Origin: an uncultured Polaribacter sp. | Lineage (GTDB): Bacteria > Bacteroidota > Bacteroidia > Flavobacteriales > Flavobacteriaceae | NCBI GenBank assembly: GCA_943788045.1 | Contig: CALSOT010000004.1 | Coordinates: forward strand, 62,001 to 126,000 | Length of the DNA stretch: 64,000 nt | Reading direction: 5' to 3' | Part shown: in pieces, positions 52,513-62,981 of the stretch | Numbering within the stretch: position 1 is the stretch's first letter | Layout: the number at the start of each line of letters is the position of its first letter | Position numbers and translations under genes: made by a program | Notes under the pieces: model-generated | What the model saw: the letters and a program-made list of their open reading frames with translations, nothing else | What the model was told of the DNA's origin: nothing | The model's database searches: none

Positions 52513-55500
52513 TTAATTTCCTTCAAAATTAATTATACCATTTTTTACCTTTTTGATGGAATCAATAATAACAATATTCTTTGCCTTAATTTTTGTTTTA
52601 TTTGTTTTATTTTGTTTATTAATTTTCTTTAATAAACCAGAAAGTGTGTTAAAATTCACTTGATAAGAAAGTCCAACACCTTGCGTATATCCTTCTTCCT
52701 CTGTTGAGTATTGTATTTCATTTTGTCTATTAAAAATAACTCCTCTAAAATTACCCACTTTATTTAATAATACTTCAACTTTTACTTCACCGACAACACT
52801 AGACTGAGTTTGGGCTCCTACAGGCACTCCTACTTTTCCATTAATAATAACTCTATCGCTTACCTGAGTACTTACAGAAACATCAACCTGATTATCAACA
52901 TTTAAACTTTCTATATCATTACCACTATCTCCTTGCTGATAATCTAAGCCTAATTGAAATTTACCATTAGGATTATTCAAGAGACTTGAAAAAGCGGCAG
53001 CAACTGCACTAGAGGCAGTATTTGAAATGGTTTCACCTGCATTAAAATCTACTTTATCTGGATTTGCAAAATTGCCAAAAGCCAGTAATGATATAAACTG
53101 AGTTGTTTTCTCGTTTACATTATTATCATTTAAAATAAACTCTAGCTCACTCGCAATTATAGGATCAACATTTGTTAATTGTATGTCTAAATCTTGTTTA
53201 GAACTAAATAACCCTCCAGTAATTTTGGTAACTAAATCTACTTCAATCTTTCTATTTGAATTAAAATTTTGTAAAAGTACTCCTGGATTTGCTTTTGCCT
53301 TATAGATAGCTGTTACATCTAAATTTGCCGCATAAGGATCTCCATTCCATGAGATGGCACCTCCTTTTTGTATTAAAAATGGTTTATTCACAATTCCTCC
53401 ATATTTAAAATCATAGACACCATTGTCTATTGTATAATCTCCATACATTTCAAACTTACCACGCGTATTTATTCTAATATCCAAATTACCCGAACCATTA
53501 CCCGATAATTGACTACCATAAATTTCATCGATTACTACTTGAGCAGTTGCATCCTTAGTTACCTCTAAATTTATATTTAACGAAAGTCCTTTTATTGCCT
53601 CTAAAGCAATTTCATTCTGATTTTTTTTAACCGCTGCATCAATAGTTTTAAAATGAATTAAGCTATAATTATCTACAGTTTCAATGTCTTTAAGAGGAAC
53701 TACAAAATTGGTTCCAGATTTTGTTTTAGCATTAATATCGATTGTTAACTGATCGGTTAAACCCGTTATACTTGCATTACCATCAATAAATGCAGAACCA
53801 TAATACAATGCTTCCTCTGTATTTTCAGTATCTAAAACTAACAAGTTATCAGCTTCAATATTAATATCCAAGAACCATTTATTAAAGTCTTTATGAGAAA
53901 TGCTGCCCACTAAAATACCTTTTGTGTTATGCCTTGTGTCCAATAAAGAAAAATTCTCGAAAATAAAAGATTGTTCTTGCAGCGTAATTATTGATTCTCC
54001 TTCGAAATCATAATCTACATTTAGATAAGGAAATTTTAAACCTGCATTTTTCAGGCTTAATATTCCTTCCATTTCTGGATTTCCTAGAAACCCTCGTAAA
54101 TAAAAATCGCCAGAGGCAGCCCCTCTAATAGAGGACAAAACATCTTGACCAAGAGGACTAAAGGCCTTCAAACCAAATTCTTCTAAATATACCTCTAAAT
54201 CTATTAAAGGTCTTTCTTCTGAAAAATCTAAAGAACCAGAAGCCGCAATACTTTTAACTTTTTCATTATCAATAGATAAATCTACTTTATATTTTTCGTA
54301 TGAATTATCTCCTTTTACCTTTAAAGAAAGATCCCCTTGTTTAAAATCGTTTACTTGAAAATCTTTTACAGATAGTGATGCCTGAGGACTATATATTTCA
54401 TCTTTTTGAACAAAATCTAAACTACCCGATAAAACTCCTTTCAAAGCTAAACTATCTATTTTAGGTAAAAAACTCTGTAATTTGACTTTGGTAAAATCTA
54501 CGAATAGTTTTTTTTCTGATTCTCCCTTTAAACTTCCCGAAAACGCTACTTTTTGCTCTCTCGAAACTAATTTAAATTGACTAAATTTAAAATCATTTGA
54601 TTTTAAATCGAAGGTAACTTTATTGGCGTTTAATTCATCGGGATTAATATCCCAAACATTCTCTTTAAATTTAAAAGATGATTTTTCTAAACCAACTACA
54701 GATTTTCCTTCCGGATTAAATGTATAGAAAAAATCGAGATTAAAATCTTCATTTTTTTTCTTACCCCCCGCAAAAACAGATTTAAAATACAAAGTGTCAT
54801 TTTGATTTAAACTCAATAAGTTTAACTTAGAGACATTGTAATATTTTGTATTGATTTCAGATGCTGTTAAATGCGAGTTATAAAGTGGATTTTGATTATC
54901 TGTTCTTAACAAAATATCTTTTATCTCATTGCCATAAACATCAATTTTAGGTGATGAAATAGTCAATTTTAATTGATTTTGATTCGCTTTTACTCTTCCT
55001 TTAACCTTCGTATTATCATCAATAGATATATCAGGAAAAAATACTGTGACAATTTGATTATAAATAGTAAAATTAAAATCTAAATATTGATTTGGTTCAA
55101 CAATATAAGGAGTATAATTTGTATAAATACTACCCAAAGCATTTTGAGCAACTGGTAACAATTCTGAAAAAGAAAAATTACCAGAAAGGTAACCATTTGC
55201 AATGTCTTTAGAAGACACTTCTATTCTCTTAACATTATTTTTTAAAGAGGAGGTTATATCAAATTCTTTAAAAATATATTCTTCTTTTTGGTTCGTGTAC
55301 AAGATATTGTTGAAAGTTGCTTTTCCTGTAATATCATCAAACGTATTTCCTTCTATATCTAATTCAACTTGTCCTTTTAAAACAGCAATACTATCTCTTG
55401 TGAAAAGATTTGTTTCTTTTAAATCAAGATATTCAATATCAGATTTAAAATCGAATTTATTTACCTCTGATGATAAATCTGCCAAACCAGTAAAGTTCAT

Positions 55501-57018
55501 TTTAAAGTTTTCATCATCAATTTTTAAATCTCCATCAAATTTATTGTTTTGATATTGCCCATTTGCATCAATCTCATTATACGTATAATTCTTAAAATTG
55601 AGTTCAGAAACTTTACCGTTAAACGAAGTATTAATGTTTTCTAATTTAAAACCACTTCCTTTTACATCACCTTTTAAAGAGGTTTTCCCGAATAAGGGAT
55701 TGTTTAATAATACACCAATATTTAATTTGATCAGTTCTACTTCTCCATTGTAACTCGCATAATCAATGTCATCAATGTTAGAGATTTGTAAATCTGAAAC
55801 AATACCTCCTATTTTCGATTTTAAATTTACTTTAGCATCAATTTGTTCAGAAGTAATATGTACTAAACCTTCAGCCGTAAATTCTCCGAATTTTCTAAAT
55901 TCTGTTGGCAATCTCTTTCCCAAAACATTAGGTAATATTGTTTTTAACTCATTATAAGAGGCGGTAACATTTTTTAGATCGCCTTTAAAAACAAACCCCC
56001 TTTCAAAGTTAACTGCATTTACGAATTCTAAATCTCCATTTATTTTAATGCCTTGTTTTGAATTTAAACTAAGTTTGTTTAAGTGAAAATTATTTAATTT
56101 TCCGTCTAAGTTTCCTGAGAAATTAACTTCATCATTACCACTTAACTCACTATAATATTTGTTTAAATCTGATACTGCAATTTTACTCTTATCAAAAATT
56201 GCTTTAACATTTACTTTATCATTAAATGATGCCAAATCTTTCCTTTTGTAGGTGAAATCAATATCTGCTTTAATATGAGATTTTCTTGTTTTCAATCTGG
56301 TATTTTTAAAATGCATTGCGGTTTTAGAGTAAGAAAAATCTGTTGTTAAACTAGTAACCTCTAAACCCATATTATCTGCAAAATAAAGCCCTCTTATTTT
56401 AGCAGAAAAGTCTGGCCCATAAATAAGCATATCTTGTAAGCTTCCTCCTATATTTTTTGCTGAAAAAGAAATTGGCTCTTTGTTGTTAAAATTAATCAAC
56501 TTATAATGTAAATCATTTAGATAGACATTAGAAGACCTTAAAGTGAAAGGTTTTGTTAAAGAATCTTTTGGAGAACTATCACCAAAACTATCTATAAAAA
56601 TAGCCATATTATCATCCGTTTCCCCTTTATAGGTTTTCATATAAACATAAGTTCCATCAATAGAAATACTTCCTAAATTGACTTCATTGTTTAAAACTTT
56701 TTTTGCATTTAAAAGAGAGGTATTAAGATTTTTTACAAAAATTAAAGTGTCTTGGTGATGGTCCTTAATTTCTACTCCTTTTAACTGAATGTTTCCTAAA
56801 AGAGATAAATCTATTTTTTTTATAGAAATGGTAGTGTTAAATTTTTTTCTTAGTTTTTGAGTCGCGTAATTTGCTAATTTCGATTGAACTGCTGGAATAG
56901 AAAATAAAACACTCAACAATAATAAGAAGAGTACAAAGTACCCTAACCATTTCAGTATTTTTTTTCCAACTTTCTTGATAACCTGTTCTATTTTTATGAA
57001 TGGAATAATCTGATACAT
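52513..57018 (-). CDS. tamB: Translocation and assembly module protein TamB (DUF490)
   Basis: This is an unusually large protein, about 1500 residues: an N-terminal transmembrane helix (ILKWLGYFVLFLLLLSVLFS) and then a very long beta-helical region of repeated AsmA/TamB-like units (INIKKIDLSLLGNIQLKGVEIKD; GNLDIRINTRGKFEMYGDYTI), ending in a DUF490 domain (VVIDEIYGSQLSGNGSGNLD; PFLIQKGGAISWNGDP). It forms a channel across the periplasm for outer-membrane lipid transport or protein assembly. The frame opens with TTG at 57039, but the first ATG is at 57018, a better start. A minus-strand TAAATTTG (57057-57064) precedes it. It is divergent from tsaD, as in many Bacteroidetes. Confidence 0.9.
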   Translation of the reverse strand: MYQIIPFIKIEQVIKKVGKKILKWLGYFVLFLLLLSVLFSIPAVQSKLANYATQKLRKKFNTTISIKKIDLSLLGNIQLKGVEIKDHHQDTLIFVKNLNTSLLNAKKVLNNEVNLGSISIDGTYVYMKTYKGETDDNMAIFIDSFGDSSPKDSLTKPFTLRSSNVYLNDLHYKLINFNNKEPISFSAKNIGGSLQDMLIYGPDFSAKIRGLYFADNMGLEVTSLTTDFSYSKTAMHFKNTRLKTRKSHIKADIDFTYKRKDLASFNDKVNVKAIFDKSKIAVSDLNKYYSELSGNDEVNFSGNLDGKLNNFHLNKLSLNSKQGIKINGDLEFVNAVNFERGFVFKGDLKNVTASYNELKTILPNVLGKRLPTEFRKFGEFTAEGLVHITSEQIDAKVNLKSKIGGIVSDLQISNIDDIDYASYNGEVELIKLNIGVLLNNPLFGKTSLKGDVKGSGFKLENINTSFNGKVSELNFKNYTYNEIDANGQYQNNKFDGDLKIDDENFKMNFTGLADLSSEVNKFDFKSDIEYLDLKETNLFTRDSIAVLKGQVELDIEGNTFDDITGKATFNNILYTNQKEEYIFKEFDITSSLKNNVKRIEVSSKDIANGYLSGNFSFSELLPVAQNALGSIYTNYTPYIVEPNQYLDFNFTIYNQIVTVFFPDISIDDNTKVKGRVKANQNQLKLTISSPKIDVYGNEIKDILLRTDNQNPLYNSHLTASEINTKYYNVSKLNLLSLNQNDTLYFKSVFAGGKKKNEDFNLDFFYTFNPEGKSVVGLEKSSFKFKENVWDINPDELNANKVTFDLKSNDFKFSQFKLVSREQKVAFSGSLKGESEKKLFVDFTKVKLQSFLPKIDSLALKGVLSGSLDFVQKDEIYSPQASLSVKDFQVNDFKQGDLSLKVKGDNSYEKYKVDLSIDNEKVKSIAASGSLDFSEERPLIDLEVYLEEFGLKAFSPLGQDVLSSIRGAASGDFYLRGFLGNPEMEGILSLKNAGLKFPYLNVDYDFEGESIITLQEQSFIFENFSLLDTRHNTKGILVGSISHKDFNKWFLDINIEADNLLVLDTENTEEALYYGSAFIDGNASITGLTDQLTIDINAKTKSGTNFVVPLKDIETVDNYSLIHFKTIDAAVKKNQNEIALEAIKGLSLNINLEVTKDATAQVVIDEIYGSQLSGNGSGNLDIRINTRGKFEMYGDYTIDNGVYDFKYGGIVNKPFLIQKGGAISWNGDPYAANLDVTAIYKAKANPGVLLQNFNSNRKIEVDLVTKITGGLFSSKQDLDIQLTNVDPIIASELEFILNDNNVNEKTTQFISLLAFGNFANPDKVDFNAGETISNTASSAVAAAFSSLLNNPNGKFQLGLDYQQGDSGNDIESLNVDNQVDVSVSTQVSDRVIINGKVGVPVGAQTQSSVVGEVKVEVLLNKVGNFRGVIFNRQNEIQYSTEEEGYTQGVGLSYQVNFNTLSGLLKKINKQNKTNKTKIKAKNIVIIDSIKKVKNGIINFEGN

Positions 57019-57056
57019 ACAAATCAAAAATATTGCCAATTACTACAAAGAACGTG

Positions 57057-57064
57057 CAAATTTA
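57057..57064 (-). promoter_or_regulatory. -7 box of tamB
   Basis: Read on the minus strand this is TAAATTTG, matching TAnnTTTG, about 40 bases before the ATG at 57018. A suitable -33 box is not evident. Confidence 0.35.
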
Positions 57065-57117
57065 ACAAAGTATTAAATTTCTATTCTTAAAAAAGAGAGA
57101 CAACATAAAATTATCCT

Positions 57118-57125
57118 TAATTTTG
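57118..57125 (+). promoter_or_regulatory. -7 box of tsaD
   Basis: TAATTTTG matches the flavobacterial TAnnTTTG box and lies 18 bases before the tsaD ATG. No clear -33 box is seen. Confidence 0.4.
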
Positions 57126-57143
57126 CCTTAAATTATTGTTTTA

Positions 57144-58169
57144 ATGGAAAAACCTGTTTACATATTAGGGATTGAATCTTCTTGTGATGACACTAGTGCA
57201 TCTGTAATTTGCAACGCAAAAGTGTTGAGCAATATTGTTGCAAATCAAGAAATACACTCAAAATATGGCGGAGTTGTTCCTGAATTAGCGTCTAGAGCAC
57301 ATCAACAAAATATCGTTCCTGTTGTTCAACAAGCAATTGAGCAAGCAAATATTACTAAAGAAGATTTATCTGCAATCGCATTTACCCGTGGTCCGGGATT
57401 AATGGGATCTTTGTTAGTGGGTACTTCCTTTGCAAAATCATTGGCTTTAGGTTTAAAAGTTCCATTAATTGATGTAAACCACATGCAAGCCCATATTTTA
57501 TCACATTTTATTGAAGACGCTAGTAGTAAAATGCCGCCTTTTCCTTTTATTTGTTTAACCATTAGTGGAGGACATACTCAAATTGTAAAAGTGACAAATT
57601 ATTTTAAGATGGAAGTTTTAGGAGAAACAATTGATGATGCTGTTGGGGAAGCTTTTGATAAATCTGCCAAAATTTTGGGATTAAAATATCCTGGCGGACC
57701 TTTAATTGATAAGCATGCTGCATTAGGAAACCCAAAAGCATTTGCTTTTACAAAACCAAAAGTAGGAGATTTAGATTTTAGTTTTAGTGGATTAAAAACT
57801 GGAGTTTTATACTTTATTCAAAAACAAGTAAAACTAAACCCAAAATTTATTGAAGAAAATTTAAATGATATTTGTGCATCCATCCAATATACTATTGTGG
57901 AAATTTTAATGGATAAATTAAAAAATGCTGTAAAACAAACTGGGATTAAACATATTGCTATTGCTGGTGGAGTTTCCGCCAATTCTGAAATTAGAAATCG
58001 ATTACAATTAGCCGAAAAACATTTCGGTTGGACAACTTACATTCCGAAATTTGAGTATACAACAGATAACGCTGCAATGATTGCAATTACTGGATATTTA
58101 AAATTTTTAAACAACGATTATTCTGGTGTTGCTGTTACAGCAAAAGCACGTTTAAAAGTTACAGAATAA
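57144..58169 (+). CDS. tsaD: tRNA N6-adenosine threonylcarbamoyltransferase
   Basis: This 341-residue ASKHA-fold enzyme transfers threonylcarbamoyl to A37 of ANN-decoding tRNAs, working with TsaB, TsaC and TsaE. The phosphate motif GIESSCDDTSAS is at the start and the metal-binding His113 and His117 are in NHMQAHILSH. GGHTQIVKV near 144 and the AIAGGVSANSEIR stretch near 271-283 complete the signature. It shares a short divergent region with tamB. The LTA-synthase-like gene follows after three bases, so they may be co-transcribed. Confidence 0.97.
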   Translation: MEKPVYILGIESSCDDTSASVICNAKVLSNIVANQEIHSKYGGVVPELASRAHQQNIVPVVQQAIEQANITKEDLSAIAFTRGPGLMGSLLVGTSFAKSLALGLKVPLIDVNHMQAHILSHFIEDASSKMPPFPFICLTISGGHTQIVKVTNYFKMEVLGETIDDAVGEAFDKSAKILGLKYPGGPLIDKHAALGNPKAFAFTKPKVGDLDFSFSGLKTGVLYFIQKQVKLNPKFIEENLNDICASIQYTIVEILMDKLKNAVKQTGIKHIAIAGGVSANSEIRNRLQLAEKHFGWTTYIPKFEYTTDNAAMIAITGYLKFLNNDYSGVAVTAKARLKVTE

Positions 58170-58172
58170 TCT

Positions 58173-60029
58173 ATGAAAAATTTTAAAAAAAGACTCTTAT
58201 TTAATGTCTACTATTTTGTTTTATGGGTCGGTTATTTTATTTTTTTACGTCTATTCTTCTTACTTTACCATATTGACAAAACAAAAGAACTAGACCTTTT
58301 TACTACAATAAAAACATTTTTATACGGATTACAATTAGATATCGCTTTTACTGCATATCTATCCATTATTCCGTTTTTATTTATGATATTATCCGTCTTT
58401 ATCAGCTCAAAAAAAATTGGAACAATTATAAAATTTTACTCTTATATACTATTAGTTTTCATCAATTTACTTTTACTTATAGATGCGGGGTTATATCAAT
58501 CTTGGGGAGTTCGTTTAGACACAAGTATACTTCCTTATTTAAACACCCCACAATTAATGATTGCTTCTGTTTCTAACTTTCAACTAATTTTAGGAATGCT
58601 TTTTTGGGGATTATTTTCTTTTATCACAATAAAAATATTTAAAAATATTATCAGCAAAAAAATCGAAAAAGTAAGTGTTAGTCATTGGATACAAATACCT
58701 GCTTTTTTATTAATAACCGCTAGCTTGATTATACCTATACGAGGGGGTTTTCAAACAATACCAATTAACCAAAGTAATGTATATTTTTCGAATCAAATGT
58801 TTGCAAATCATGCAGCGATAAATTTTACATGGAATTTTTTCAATACACTTACACATAAAGTTGATGGAAAAAATCCATATAAATATTTTGATGATCAAGT
58901 TGCTAAAAAAATTATCACTAAAAATAGAACTCAACTTTTAAATGCAAATACGGATAGCATTCTAAATAATCCAAAACCAAACGTAATTTTAATTATTTGG
59001 GAAGGATTAACAGCGAAAGTTGTAGGATCTTTAGGAGGAGAGCCAACTGTGACACAAAACTTAAATAAACTTTCTGAAGAAGGTATTTTATTTACGAACT
59101 TTTATGCCAACGGAGATAGAACAGATAAGGGAATTCCTGCAATTCTTAGTGGTTATTACCCACCGCCTGTGAAAAGAATTATGAGAATGCCTAATAAAAC
59201 GAGAAGCTTGCCAATGTTGCCGAAAAAAATGATTGATTTGGGTTACAAAACATCTTTTTATTATGGTGGTGATTTAAATTTCGGTAATATGAATACGTAT
59301 TTACGAAATGCTGGAATTACAAATTTTGTAGATGGAAGTGAGTTTGATAAGGAGGATTGGAATTCTAAATGGGGAGCTCACGATCACGTTTTGATGAATC
59401 GCCTATCTAAAGATTTAGAAGGTGAACAACAAACACCTTTTTTTAAAATTGCATTAACATTAAGTAGTCATGAGCCTTATCAATTTCCTGATGAATATAA
59501 ATTTGGAAAAGATAATGAGGATAATAAATTTAGAAGTTCTCATGTATACACAGATAAAACGATTGGTAAATTCATTGAATCTGCAAAGAAACAATCTTGG
59601 TATAAAAATACTTTAATTGTTATTATGGCTGATCATGGACATAGTTCTCCTAAACACGAAGGACCGTTTAATGCCTCTATACGATATAAAATTCCGATGT
59701 TGTGGTTGGGTGGTGCAGTACATAAACCTGGTTTAAAAATCGATAACTTTTCTAGCCAAGTAGATTTCCCTTACACATTGCTAAATTTATTAAAAGCAGA
59801 TAATTCTGATTTTACTTTTAGTAAAAACATCTTTAACACATCTGATCATCAATATGTGCATTATCTTTTTAACAAAGGTTTTGGTACAATTACAAAAAAT
59901 GGGGCTTATATCTATGATTACGTAAGTAAAAAAGCCATTTTAGAAAAAGGCACAGAAACGACAAAATTAGATTCTTTAGGAAAAGCTATTTCTCAAAATT
60001 CTTTCCAAGATTTTATGGACAGAAAATAA
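58173..60029 (+). CDS. LTA-synthase-like sulfatase-fold membrane enzyme
   Basis: This 618-residue protein has about five N-terminal transmembrane helices (up to residue 195) and a large extracytoplasmic sulfatase-fold domain from about 270. The domain has the metal/active-site segments PNVILIIWEGLTAKVVGSLGG, DRTDKGIPAILSGYYPP with a likely Thr nucleophile, and IMADHGHSSPKHEGP with the His ligands. This matches lipoteichoic-acid-synthase and related phosphoglycerol or phosphoethanolamine transferases. Flavobacteria are Gram-negative and make no lipoteichoic acid, so it probably modifies a lipid A, glycan or capsule with a phosphorus-containing headgroup. It begins three bases after tsaD. Confidence 0.87.
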   Translation: MKNFKKRLLFNVYYFVLWVGYFIFLRLFFLLYHIDKTKELDLFTTIKTFLYGLQLDIAFTAYLSIIPFLFMILSVFISSKKIGTIIKFYSYILLVFINLLLLIDAGLYQSWGVRLDTSILPYLNTPQLMIASVSNFQLILGMLFWGLFSFITIKIFKNIISKKIEKVSVSHWIQIPAFLLITASLIIPIRGGFQTIPINQSNVYFSNQMFANHAAINFTWNFFNTLTHKVDGKNPYKYFDDQVAKKIITKNRTQLLNANTDSILNNPKPNVILIIWEGLTAKVVGSLGGEPTVTQNLNKLSEEGILFTNFYANGDRTDKGIPAILSGYYPPPVKRIMRMPNKTRSLPMLPKKMIDLGYKTSFYYGGDLNFGNMNTYLRNAGITNFVDGSEFDKEDWNSKWGAHDHVLMNRLSKDLEGEQQTPFFKIALTLSSHEPYQFPDEYKFGKDNEDNKFRSSHVYTDKTIGKFIESAKKQSWYKNTLIVIMADHGHSSPKHEGPFNASIRYKIPMLWLGGAVHKPGLKIDNFSSQVDFPYTLLNLLKADNSDFTFSKNIFNTSDHQYVHYLFNKGFGTITKNGAYIYDYVSKKAILEKGTETTKLDSLGKAISQNSFQDFMDRK

Positions 60030-60127
60030 ATGTTTTTTACTCTTAATATTCTTACGCAAAAAACTAAACTTAGTGGGTTACTTTATAAGTTCTTTAAAAC
60101 AAAATTATATCAGTACTAAAATTATAA

Positions 60128-61114
60128 CTAGTATTCCAAACCAATAATATCTCTAACAGAATCTAAGGTTTTAATCAAATTCTTAGAGAACTCGAAAGTC
60201 ATAAAATCACTTTCTTTTTTATTGTTTCTTAAAAGGCTATTGAAATGTTCTATTTCAAAATTATAGCCAATTGTATTTGTTTTAAAATCGATAGTCTCTT
60301 CTTTGCCATTTTTTAAAATGGTGATTGTTGATGGCTCATGAAAACGTGTATTCATTTTTACATTTGCATTCTCAAAAGTAAAAATAGCATGTGTTGGTGT
60401 TTGCTCTAATAAAGAACTTTTTAAAGTCGCTTTTGCATTTTTATAAGTAAAAGTGATGTTACATTCTGAGTCTGCTCCGTTTTCAAAAAAAGTAGCATTT
60501 GCATCAATCGTATCAGGTTTACCTAAAGTAGCTAATGCCGCAAAAATTGGGTAAATACCAATATCTAATAAACTACCTCCACCAACTTCTTTTTTAAAAA
60601 CTCTGCTATTTGTATTGTATTTGTTGTAAAAACCAAAATCTGCTTCAAGTGCTATTAATTTACCAAACTTTTCACTTTTAACAATGTTTACAACATATTG
60701 AAAATGAGGTAGGAAATAGGTCCACAATGCTTCCATTAGCAAAACATTATTTTCTTTCGCAACAGTAATCATTTCAGTAACTTCTTGCAGATTCATCGCA
60801 AAAGGCTTTTCACATAAAACTGCTTTTTTGTTTTGTAAACAAAGTATTGCATGTTCTTTATGAAAACTATGTGGCGTTGCAATATAAATAGCATCAACCT
60901 GAGTATCTTTGGCTAAATCTAAATATGAATTATATGCTTTTGTTGCGTTGTACTTTGTTACAAAATTATCAGCATTTTGTTTACTTCTAGAGGCCACAGC
61001 AAATAATTCTGCATTTTCTAAAGTTGCTAAATCAGCAGCAAATTTATTAGCTATTTTACCAAGACCGATAATTCCCCAGCGTATATTTCTTGTATTATTA
61101 CTTTTCAACTGCAA
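60128..61114 (-). CDS. Gfo/Idh/MocA-family oxidoreductase
   Basis: This 328-residue NAD(P)-dependent enzyme has the Rossmann loop GLGKIANKFA near residues 17-26, VDAIYIATPHSFH near 73-85 and CEKPFAMN, where Lys is the conserved catalytic residue, near 100-107. The C-terminal half is the substrate-binding alpha/beta domain. Members act on sugars and cyclitols; the substrate here is unknown. It overlaps the end of the upstream SSS symporter gene by 17 bases, so the transporter may supply its substrate. An upstream PIG-L deacetylase belongs to the same strand and suggests amino-sugar or glycan metabolism. Confidence 0.88.
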   Translation of the reverse strand: MQLKSNNTRNIRWGIIGLGKIANKFAADLATLENAELFAVASRSKQNADNFVTKYNATKAYNSYLDLAKDTQVDAIYIATPHSFHKEHAILCLQNKKAVLCEKPFAMNLQEVTEMITVAKENNVLLMEALWTYFLPHFQYVVNIVKSEKFGKLIALEADFGFYNKYNTNSRVFKKEVGGGSLLDIGIYPIFAALATLGKPDTIDANATFFENGADSECNITFTYKNAKATLKSSLLEQTPTHAIFTFENANVKMNTRFHEPSTITILKNGKEETIDFKTNTIGYNFEIEHFNSLLRNNKKESDFMTFEFSKNLIKTLDSVRDIIGLEY

Positions 61115-62978
61115 TTGTTTTATCTATATTAAAATATCCTAAAAAGAAGAACAAAATTATTAAAGAAACTACATGAGTAATACTTAAGGAAACATCATTT
61201 AAAATATCATAAGAAATTTTAAAAATCACTAACGAAGTAATGATTAAAGTAATTTTGCTTTGTTTACTTATCGACTTGAAAACAAACAATAAAGACAAAA
61301 ATGAAACCAAAATACAACCAATAAAGTTTAACCACAAATAACTAATAATTGGATCTAAACCTTGTACTTCTAAATTATAGATTCCGAAGTAAAAAATTAA
61401 ACAAATTAATACTTGTGTAATTAAAGCTGCTTTAAAAACAGCATTTCCGCTAACTTTTTTAAAGAAAAAAGCAAGTAGGAAAATTCCTAAAACATTTCCA
61501 TAGAAAATAGAACCAATAATATTTACCAACTGAATTAAATTGTCAAATAAATTTGCCACACAAGCCACCGAAATGGCAATTACTCCCCAAGCCAACGTAA
61601 ACCATTTAGAGGCCTTTACAAAATGCTCCTCGCTTTTGTTCCCTTTAACATTTCTCTTATATAAATCAATGGCGGTTGTGCTTGCCAACGCATTTAATTC
61701 TGATGCCGTAGAAGACATTGCTGCAGATAAAATTACCGCTAATAAAAGGCCGATCAAACCCCTTGGTAAATTGTTTAAAATAAAATGAATAAACACGTAA
61801 TCTTTATCGTTAGATTCTATTTTATCTATTGATTTTTCATCCACTTTTTTTATAATATCTTTTGCTGCTGATTTTAACGCTAAGTCTCTTGCATTTAACT
61901 CTAGAATCCTAACTTTTTCTTCAACCTGAAACCCATCAGAAAACAACAACCTTTTATCATTCTCTATAATCGAATGTTCATCCTCCAAGGCTTGATATTC
62001 TTTTACAAATTCAGAATTTGAAATTGCATCATTTACAATAGGATTAAAATTTAAAGGAGAAGCATTAAATTGATAAAATACAAAAACCATAACACCAATT
62101 AACAAAATAAAAAACTGCATTGGCACTTTTAATAATCCGTTAAAAATTAAACCTAATTGACTCTCTCTAATAGATTTACCTGATAAATAACGCTGTACCT
62201 GACTTTGGTCTGTACCAAAATAAGATAACATTAAAAATGTTCCTCCAAGAATACCGGTCCAAACGGTGTATCTATTACTTAAATCAAAAGAGAAATCTAA
62301 CACTTCCATTTTATTACTTGCACCAGCAATTTCCAATGCATTCGTAAACGTAATATTTTCCGGAAGCTGACTCATAATCATAAAAAACGCGATTAACATT
62401 CCAATAAAAATGATAATCATTTGTTGTTTCTGAGTAACATTTACTGCCTTTGTTCCTCCGGAAACAGTGTAAATAATAACTAAAAAACCGATAATAATAT
62501 TCAACGTTAATAAATCCCAACCTAAAACTGCCGACAAAATAATTGCAGGTGCAAAAATGGTAATTCCTGCTGCCAAACCTCTTTGAATTAGAAACAAAAT
62601 TGCAGCTAAACTTCTAGTTTTTAAATCAAATCTTCCTTCTAAAAACTCATAAGCTGTGTAAACTTTTAACTTGTGATAAATAGGTATAAAAACCACACAG
62701 ATAATCACCATAGCAATGGGCAATCCGAAGTAAAACTGAACGAAACCCATTCCGCTATGAAAAGCTTGTCCTGGAGCAGATAAAAACGTTATTGCACTCG
62801 CTTGTGTTGCCATTACAGACAAACCAATCGTCCACCATTTTGAGTCACTTCCTCCTTTTATGTAGTCAGTAACATTGTCGTTTTTTCTAGTTACGTAAGT
62901 TCCGTAAGCAACAATAAAAATTAGTGTAATAGATAAAATAATCCAATCTACTGCGTGTAATTTACTTTCTATTTCCAT
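61098..62978 (-). CDS. Sodium:solute symporter (SSS family), with a long inserted loop
   Basis: This 626-residue protein has about fourteen transmembrane helices of the SSS family, with ATQASAITFLSAPGQAF near residue 55 and FGTDQSQVQRYLSGKS near 255, both family signatures for cation and solute binding. An insertion of roughly 75 charged residues (EYQALEDEHSIIENDKRLLF...) lies between two helices in the second half. Relatives carry sugars, sialic acid or other organic acids. The frame opens at TTG 62981, but ATG at 62978 gives MEIESKLHAVDW and is preferred. A tiny membrane ORF ends three bases upstream. Confidence 0.9.
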   Translation of the reverse strand: MEIESKLHAVDWIILSITLIFIVAYGTYVTRKNDNVTDYIKGGSDSKWWTIGLSVMATQASAITFLSAPGQAFHSGMGFVQFYFGLPIAMVIICVVFIPIYHKLKVYTAYEFLEGRFDLKTRSLAAILFLIQRGLAAGITIFAPAIILSAVLGWDLLTLNIIIGFLVIIYTVSGGTKAVNVTQKQQMIIIFIGMLIAFFMIMSQLPENITFTNALEIAGASNKMEVLDFSFDLSNRYTVWTGILGGTFLMLSYFGTDQSQVQRYLSGKSIRESQLGLIFNGLLKVPMQFFILLIGVMVFVFYQFNASPLNFNPIVNDAISNSEFVKEYQALEDEHSIIENDKRLLFSDGFQVEEKVRILELNARDLALKSAAKDIIKKVDEKSIDKIESNDKDYVFIHFILNNLPRGLIGLLLAVILSAAMSSTASELNALASTTAIDLYKRNVKGNKSEEHFVKASKWFTLAWGVIAISVACVANLFDNLIQLVNIIGSIFYGNVLGIFLLAFFFKKVSGNAVFKAALITQVLICLIFYFGIYNLEVQGLDPIISYLWLNFIGCILVSFLSLLFVFKSISKQSKITLIITSLVIFKISYDILNDVSLSITHVVSLIILFFFLGYFNIDKTIAVEK

Positions 62979-62981
62979 CAA

